From assembly GCA_023412975.1 (NCBI GenBank), contig JAEZRB010000077.1:1-12509 (forward strand): a stretch of 12,509 nucleotides of DNA, in the 5' to 3' direction. The DNA is from Bacteroidota bacterium. Its GTDB lineage: Bacteria > Bacteroidota > Bacteroidia > Chitinophagales > Chitinophagaceae. The position numbers and the translations under genes were made by a program. Under the pieces are notes generated by a model that worked only from the letters and a program-made list of their open reading frames with translations, was not told the DNA's origin and did no database searches. Positions 7,578 through 12,509 of this stretch are shown piece after piece (the stretch's first letter is position 1; the number at the start of each line of letters is the position of its first letter).

Positions 7578-9749
7578 ATGCTCATGGCCCGGACATTTTT
7601 ATTTTGCCTGCTCTCACTTGCTGTTATTAATTGTAAAACCAAAATCGAAAAAGATCATAGCGGCTGGCCAGCTTATGCAGGCTCGAAAGAAGGTAACCGT
7701 TATTCATCAAATGACCAGATCAACCTCGACAATGTTTCCTCTTTAAAATTAGCATGGACCTACTCATCCGGCGATAAAGACAGCAATAACCGCTCACAAA
7801 ACCAGTGTAACCCGATCATGGTTGACGGGATATTATATGGCACTTCACCGAGACTAACACTTCTGGCCCTGGATGCAGGCAACGGCCAACTCAAATGGCA
7901 GTTTCATCCTGCATCACTGGACACCACCGCTAATAAAGATCCTTATGCTTACTTTAAGGTAAACCGCGGCGTGATGTACTGGCAAAACCAGGATGCTTCC
8001 GACAAAAGGATTTTATATGCAGCAGGCTCAAAAATATTTGCGGTAAATGCTAATGATGGCAAGCCGGTAACCAGTTTTGGCGGGCGTGGCTATATCGACC
8101 TCGCGGATCATATCGACCGGGAACCCGGTACATACAATCCCTTTATTGTATCAAGTACGCCCGGTGTTATCTACAAGAACACACTGATCATGGGTTGTCG
8201 TGTGATGGAATCAGCCGATGCCGCACCCGGTGATATCCGCGCTTTTGATATCCTAACAGGTGAACTGAAATGGACCTTTCACACAATTCCACGTCCAGGT
8301 GAAAAAGGATATGAAACCTGGCCGGATAAAGAAGCCTGGAAAAAATTGGGTGGCGCCAATAACTGGGCAGGAATGTCGCTGGACGAAGAACGTGGGATTG
8401 TGTATGTTCCCACCGGATCGGTGAGCGGTGATTTTTATGGTGGATTCCGTAAGGGTCAGAATCTTTTCGGCAATTCGCTTCTCGCGCTGGATGCAGCAAC
8501 AGGAAAATATATCTGGCATTACCAGGTGGTACATCATGATCTGTGGGACCGCGACCTGGCAGCAAACCCTAACCTGGTGACGGTCGAAATAAATGGCAAA
8601 AAACTGGATGTCGCAGCACAGATCACCAAACATGGTTACATATTTGTTTTTGATCGCGCCAACGGAAAACCTGTTTTTCCCATCGAAGAAAAGGCTATTC
8701 CAATGGAAGCTTTACCCGGCGAAGAGCCCTGGCCTACTCAACCCATCCCAACACTACCCGAACCATTCGCCAGGCAGGAATTTACAGAAGATGATGTATC
8801 AGACCGAAACCCGGAAGTATACGCAGCATTACTTGAAAAATTCAAAAAAGTAAAAGATAACCGGATGTTTGCCCCGCCTTCAAAAGAAGGTGTGTGGATA
8901 TTCCCTGGCTTTGATGGTGGCGGCGAATGGGGCGGCGCGGCCGTGGATATCGAGTCGGGGGTAATGTATGTGAACTCCAGCGAACTTCCCTGGTCTTTGA
9001 CCATGGTAGATGCGCCTGCCATAAATCCTACTCTTAGCACATTGAATTCCCTCGGTCATTCACTTTATGGTAAATATTGCCAGTCCTGTCACGGACCCGA
9101 TATGCAGGGTGACGGCAGATCATATCCTTCACTGATCGGTCTTGAAAATAAATACACTGAAAAAACCCTTGCCCAAATTATTGAGAATGGCAAAAATCTT
9201 ATGCCGGCCTTTAACCAGTTTGGTACTACAGAAAAGGAAGCCATAGCCAGTTTTCTATTAAAGAAAACCAATAAAGGATCGCAACAGGTAAGCGAACCCA
9301 TAAAGCGATCCATCCTGGATGAAGTTCCTTATAACATGACAGGCTATCATCGGTTTCTTGACGATGAAGGGTATCCCGGCATAAAGCCACCCTGGGGAAC
9401 ATTGAACGCTGTAGACCTCAATACAGGCAAACTACTTTGGAAGGTTCCACTTGGAGAATATGCAGAACTGACAAAACAAGGAATTCCTATTACGGGCACT
9501 GAAAACTACGGAGGGCCACTGGTTACAAAAGGCGGGCTGGTATTCATCGCCGCCACTAAGGATGAAAAGATCAGGGCATTTGATAAAAAAACAGGGAAAC
9601 AGGTCTGGGAACATGCGTTGCCGGCGGCAGGTTTTGCAACACCGGCTACTTATTATCTAAACGGGAAACAATACATAGTCATCGCCTGTGGCGGAGGTAA
9701 GATTGGAAACAAATCAGGCGATTCTTATGTTGCCTTTGCGTTGCCCTGA
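7578..9749 (+). CDS. PQQ-dependent dehydrogenase with inserted cytochrome c domain, predicted lipoprotein
   Basis: This 723-residue quinoprotein resembles membrane-type glucose dehydrogenase (EC 1.1.5.2) without its N-terminal helices. Such enzymes oxidise sugars or alcohols outside the cytoplasm and pass electrons to the respiratory chain. The N-terminus is a short signal peptide ending LAVINC. Initiation at the second Met (codon 3, 7584) would give a compact lipoprotein leader with the Cys at residue 19 of the longer form; Asn before Cys is atypical. Propeller repeats include LLALDAATGKYIWHYQ (301-316). HHDLWDRD (319-326) and TKHGYIFVFDR (350-360) supply D324 and K351. These are spaced exactly as the catalytic Asp466 and PQQ-contacting Lys493 of E. 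coli Gcd. A cytochrome c domain (about 488-565) interrupts the propeller, with CQSCH at 501-505 binding heme and M542 (LMPAF) as likely axial ligand. The propeller then resumes at about 590 with PPWGTLNAVDLNTGKLLW. Actual substrate unknown. No pqq biosynthesis gene is in the window. Confidence 0.92.
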   Translation: MLMARTFLFCLLSLAVINCKTKIEKDHSGWPAYAGSKEGNRYSSNDQINLDNVSSLKLAWTYSSGDKDSNNRSQNQCNPIMVDGILYGTSPRLTLLALDAGNGQLKWQFHPASLDTTANKDPYAYFKVNRGVMYWQNQDASDKRILYAAGSKIFAVNANDGKPVTSFGGRGYIDLADHIDREPGTYNPFIVSSTPGVIYKNTLIMGCRVMESADAAPGDIRAFDILTGELKWTFHTIPRPGEKGYETWPDKEAWKKLGGANNWAGMSLDEERGIVYVPTGSVSGDFYGGFRKGQNLFGNSLLALDAATGKYIWHYQVVHHDLWDRDLAANPNLVTVEINGKKLDVAAQITKHGYIFVFDRANGKPVFPIEEKAIPMEALPGEEPWPTQPIPTLPEPFARQEFTEDDVSDRNPEVYAALLEKFKKVKDNRMFAPPSKEGVWIFPGFDGGGEWGGAAVDIESGVMYVNSSELPWSLTMVDAPAINPTLSTLNSLGHSLYGKYCQSCHGPDMQGDGRSYPSLIGLENKYTEKTLAQIIENGKNLMPAFNQFGTTEKEAIASFLLKKTNKGSQQVSEPIKRSILDEVPYNMTGYHRFLDDEGYPGIKPPWGTLNAVDLNTGKLLWKVPLGEYAELTKQGIPITGTENYGGPLVTKGGLVFIAATKDEKIRAFDKKTGKQVWEHALPAAGFATPATYYLNGKQYIVIACGGGKIGNKSGDSYVAFALP

Positions 9750-12133
9750 TCATCTTCCATATTCACCGTCACTCTCATCGCCTTCAACCCGCTTACACCC
9801 TGTAGTTCCTCGAGTTCCAGGTACTCTACCTCGGGCGCCAGAATATTTTTACTTTGCAGAAACTGTATGTACTCCTGGTATTCTGAAGCCTCTCTGGGAT
9901 TTGAATACACCATCGCGATCTTCCCAGGCTGCGTCAGCCGCTCCTGTGTATCTTTTATATGAACCTTGTCAAGACGTTTCTTTATTATTTCATATCTGAT
10001 ATTGTAAGAGCCCTCCACATCGAACCGGCGTTCATCCCTGCGGAAACTGATCGAGATCGGCTGGCTGTGGATGAGAAGGAGCTGTGTTGTCTGCAACGGC
10101 ACCTGCAGGGATGGAATTAAACGTTGCGTAATTCGTGCTATGCCTGCCAGTGATTTCAATTGCCAAAGCCTGATATTTTTCAGGTAGAGAATGTCAAAAG
10201 GATTCTTGGGCGAGATAGACTGTCCGATATAGATACTATACTCCACACCATCTGTCCGGTATTTCTCAAAATAATGGGGGTAAGACTTTTGCATGGTTTC
10301 CTCCTCGGTTTCGAGATAGGACAATACGCTTTCGTTGATCGTTGCCAATGTCGCTTCATACTCATTGCGATAACGATATAGATACCCATTGCAATTATTC
10401 ACTTCCTGGAAATAACGATCGGTCAGTTCCTGCACTTTTGGATTACCTTTTTGAAGGTGTTGTAAAACCGGGGTGAGCTCACTGTTGAAAAAATCATTGA
10501 TGCGGATCTCATCTTCAGCCAGCAGACTTTTGTTGATCGATTCATGAAAACGTTCAATCTTAAATTGCAGACCTTCCAGTAGTGGTAATGACATCTGTTC
10601 CTGCAACTGTTTAAGTGTAACAGATGCAAGCCCGAGTTGCTCCATGATATCCTTCTGGATCGCTTTACTTCGCTCGAGGGAAGAATTGCGGATATCGATA
10701 GCGCCATACAGCGGATACACTTCGTCGAAGATCACATTACCCTTATACATTGCCGTACCTGGTTTGTTGTGATGATACATGTATTTCCAGGCCACTTCTG
10801 CGAATTTCCATTCAACAGAGGGTTGCAATGCTGTAAATTTTTCTTTGATCAACTTCTCTATCCTTGCGTCAAAACTGTCCCTGTTTTTCAGGAGAGCCAG
10901 CGAAATAAGCGGCATCGCCGGTTCTATTCTCGCCATTATCTCGAGATCGATAAGGTTAGGAACTGGCGACGCTAATTCCAACAAGCCAAGCAGGCCGTCA
11001 TTGTCCTGCACAGGATAGATCAGGTAACTACGCATGCCATCCTCCCAAAGCGGCCGCAACAGTGGGAATACTTCTGTTAACTGTTCATCCAGCATAGGTA
11101 TCGGCATGGGTTCGGCAGTCTCGGTTAGAAACTGAACGCTTCCCTGGAATGCTTTCATACTTTCTTCGTCGTTCGACTTCCAACGTTTTCCCATCAGTCC
11201 GTAAGCGGTGCATGTTTCATCGAGTACAAACTCCCCGTTGAGTTTCACAAAAGGTGTAATCCCCACCTCCACCTGGTTCAAACCTACGAGCGCCTGAATA
11301 TTTGATTTCAGTTCGTTGATAATACCGGCATCACAGCTTTCCTGGCGCAGTAGTACTTTCTTGATCGCATCTAGCGATTCGAGGCTTGTCACATCTTCTG
11401 CGATCCAGATGCCAAATCCTTCCGCCCGAAACAATGAAGGTGGCATTGTCTGCAATTGCTTTTCGAGGTCAAGGATTCGAAATGTGTTTAGGCAAACTCC
11501 ACAATCCTGGATATCGGGTAATTTATCTTTTGGGTGAATATCAATAAAACGCCGGTCGTAGCGCAGTTTGTAATAGCGTTTCATTCCTGTCCTGCTATCA
11601 GTAACAGGATATACCAGGTCGGTGTTTGCATTGAGCTGAACGCCGTAAAATTTTTCCATCACATGGCCATAGACCAGGGCAAACTGGGTTTGACGGAGCT
11701 GGTCTTCTGATGCATTTTCCGGCAACAGAAACTGGTCATTACGCACAAAAAGATCACGAAACGATCCAGACTCATGAAAGATGGAAAACTTGTACGGCAC
11801 AGAAAAAGTGAAAATATTCTTTTTCGATTCACTTACTACAGGAAATAGAGTAGTGCCGAGCAGTTCCAGCAGGTCGCGGTTTTCATCCAGCACTTTCTGA
11901 TCCCTGATCGGTTCCAGCAAAGCCGGTACAGCTTCAAACCTGTCAATTAGATATTTGTATATCCTTGACCTGCTATCCGTTTCATCATTCGCTTTGTTGC
12001 GGAGAAAATTAACAAAAGGCCTGAAGGAGATTTGGCTTTCAAGCCCTGCTTCTTCCTGGCTCTGCGGCCGCGAGGCTGATACCAATTTTACTTTGCGGTC
12101 AGATCGGATCGCCGGGGCAAAATCTTCCAGCAT
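9725..12133 (-). CDS. GAF-like domain protein of unknown function
   Basis: This 802-residue, apparently cytoplasmic protein has no signal peptide or membrane helix. I recognise its general type as a large Bacteroidota protein annotated only as GAF-domain-containing. A GAF-like segment spans roughly 232-416. It opens with SLFRAEGFGIWIAEDV and closes with the typical tail MRSYLIYPVQDNDGLLGLLEL (367-387, core strand near 380-387). Residues 472-500 hold a distinctive block, VYPLYGAIDIRNSS, followed by ERSKAIQKDIMEQL. After it comes a long helical, probably coiled-coil region (about 500-620), then a mixed alpha/beta C-terminal domain to 802. A CxxC pair (C211, C214) precedes the GAF segment. No kinase, cyclase, GGDEF or DNA-binding output domain is visible, so any sensory role would need a partner. 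The ATG at 12133 is the first in frame. The 3' end overlaps the dehydrogenase gene by 25 bp on the opposite strand. Ligand and role are unknown. Confidence 0.85.
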   Translation of the reverse strand: MLEDFAPAIRSDRKVKLVSASRPQSQEEAGLESQISFRPFVNFLRNKANDETDSRSRIYKYLIDRFEAVPALLEPIRDQKVLDENRDLLELLGTTLFPVVSESKKNIFTFSVPYKFSIFHESGSFRDLFVRNDQFLLPENASEDQLRQTQFALVYGHVMEKFYGVQLNANTDLVYPVTDSRTGMKRYYKLRYDRRFIDIHPKDKLPDIQDCGVCLNTFRILDLEKQLQTMPPSLFRAEGFGIWIAEDVTSLESLDAIKKVLLRQESCDAGIINELKSNIQALVGLNQVEVGITPFVKLNGEFVLDETCTAYGLMGKRWKSNDEESMKAFQGSVQFLTETAEPMPIPMLDEQLTEVFPLLRPLWEDGMRSYLIYPVQDNDGLLGLLELASPVPNLIDLEIMARIEPAMPLISLALLKNRDSFDARIEKLIKEKFTALQPSVEWKFAEVAWKYMYHHNKPGTAMYKGNVIFDEVYPLYGAIDIRNSSLERSKAIQKDIMEQLGLASVTLKQLQEQMSLPLLEGLQFKIERFHESINKSLLAEDEIRINDFFNSELTPVLQHLQKGNPKVQELTDRYFQEVNNCNGYLYRYRNEYEATLATINESVLSYLETEEETMQKSYPHYFEKYRTDGVEYSIYIGQSISPKNPFDILYLKNIRLWQLKSLAGIARITQRLIPSLQVPLQTTQLLLIHSQPISISFRRDERRFDVEGSYNIRYEIIKKRLDKVHIKDTQERLTQPGKIAMVYSNPREASEYQEYIQFLQSKNILAPEVEYLELEELQGVSGLKAMRVTVNMEDDQGNAKAT

Positions 12134-12265
12134 TGTAATAGGTTTAAGGTTAGATGTTCTGGCCTTATAAAGTTAGGATTAAATAAATAATCATGTTTCA
12201 GGTGGGTGGATCTCAAATTTTCGCCAGATCAATTTATCCTGGTAACCATTAATGAACCTCGGGTT

Positions 12266-12389
12266 AACCTTATTACCTTAGTAAAAAGCCATTTTTAACA
12301 ATACCCAACCTTATTCCCTTATCCCACTGAAAAATAAGGGAATAAGGTTATTTCCTGTTGTGCTTTTAGGTTACTAAGGTAATAAGGTT
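12266..12389. repeat. Nested inverted repeat made of four copies of one 15-nt motif
   Basis: The outer arms are a perfect 19-bp inverted repeat: AACCTTATTACCTTAGTAA (12266-12284) against its complement at 12371-12389. The inner arms are a perfect 16-bp inverted repeat: AACCTTATTCCCTTAT (12307-12322) against 12334-12349, with an 11-nt loop. Inner and outer arms share AACCTTATT[A/C]CCTTA, so the element holds two forward copies 41 nt apart and two reverse copies 40 nt apart. Extra pairing, AAAGC (12285-12289) with GCTTT (12362-12366) and AACA (12297-12300) with TGTT (12356-12359), could join the two stems into one long bulged hairpin or cruciform. It lies 132 bp from the GAF-like start and 109 bp from the rightmost start codon. 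A REPIN- or MITE-like element is the best guess; a regulatory site is the alternative. No target duplication is evident at the ends. Confidence 0.9.
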
Positions 12390-12486
12390 TTCATCCCAGC
12401 CGATTAAAAATCTTTTCACCAGTTAAAGCGAAATTTGAATTGCACCCCCTCAGGCAAATTTTACCTGTCGACTGGCGCGGGGCGCG

Positions 12487-12494
12487 TATTTTTG
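12487..12494 (+). promoter_or_regulatory. Predicted -7 box directly before the rightmost gene
   Basis: TATTTTTG is an exact TAnnTTTG match and ends only 4 nt before the ATG at 12499. Transcription would begin at or just around the start codon, giving a leaderless or nearly leaderless message. The -33 region (about 12459-12467) is T-rich but lacks a clean TTTG. Confidence 0.45.
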
Positions 12495-12498
12495 CAGC

Positions 12499-12509
12499 AT
12501 GAGCAAGAT
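12499..12509 (+). CDS. Start of a truncated gene, product unknown
   Basis: Only ATG AGC AAG AT is present, encoding Met-Ser-Lys before the window ends. The call rests on the preceding promoter-like TATTTTTGCAGC arrangement, which is common directly before Bacteroidota start codons, and on the lack of any other explanation for the divergent intergenic space. Nothing can be said about the product. Confidence 0.4.

Larger units (their letters stand above)
12134..12498. other. Divergent intergenic region, 365 bp
   Basis: No credible gene is seen on either strand. From left to right it holds the short leader of the GAF-like gene, with a weak TAACTTTA element on the minus strand at 12175-12168 (one mismatch to TAnnTTTG). 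Next come a small GGTTAACC palindrome at 12262-12269 and the nested inverted repeat at 12266-12389. Last are an A/T-rich stretch and the plus-strand promoter element near 12487. Confidence 0.7.

Noticed and set aside
9688..9999. 103-codon plus-strand frame spanning the convergent overlap
   Set aside because: It runs out of frame through the end of the dehydrogenase gene and antisense to the GAF-like gene; proline/serine-rich composition suggests a chance frame.
12307..12349. Inner hairpin considered as an intrinsic terminator
   Set aside because: No T run follows the stem on either strand, and the flanking genes diverge from this region, so no transcript is expected to end here.
12266..12389. 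Repeated motif considered as a small CRISPR array
   Set aside because: The copies are in inverted, not direct, orientation overall, there are only four, and the spacing and palindromic nesting do not fit repeats with unique spacers.

Overview
The window looks like a chromosomal segment from a member of the Bacteroidota, probably near Chitinophagaceae. The support is indirect. Genes lack Shine-Dalgarno sequences. Several starts are preceded by a TAnnTTTG-type -7 box. The YebC protein has the N-terminus typical of that phylum, and an 802-residue GAF-like protein resembles proteins I associate with it. Family-level placement is a guess.

Left part (1-3281, minus strand): three membrane-protein genes follow each other and probably form one transcription unit. 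In transcription order they are an SLC1-type dicarboxylate/amino-acid symporter, a DedA-family protein, and a major facilitator transporter that runs off the left edge. A plausible promoter lies just upstream of the symporter. Divergent to it (3467-5125, plus) is a CAT-type amino-acid permease that ends in a clear intrinsic terminator. The left 5 kb is therefore almost entirely transport and membrane biology.

Middle (5259-7419, plus): a YebC/TACO1-family translation or regulatory factor is followed by sucC, the beta subunit of succinyl-CoA synthetase. sucC ends in a strong terminator, and its usual partner sucD is not adjacent. Next (7578-9749, plus) is a predicted periplasmic PQQ-dependent dehydrogenase of the membrane-glucose-dehydrogenase type, with a c-type cytochrome domain inserted inside the propeller.

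Right part (9725-12509): a large minus-strand gene encodes an 802-residue cytoplasmic protein with a GAF-like core and no recognisable output domain. It overlaps the dehydrogenase gene tail-to-tail by 25 bp. Upstream of it is a 365-bp intergenic region with the most striking non-coding structure in the window: a nested inverted repeat at 12266-12389, built from four copies of one 15-nt motif. A plus-strand gene starts at 12499, directly behind a perfect TAnnTTTG box, and is cut by the window end.

Most genes here are ordinary core or accessory metabolism. The parts most likely to be under-described are the nested palindrome and the GAF-like orphan protein. I see no phage, CRISPR, insertion-sequence or RNA genes.
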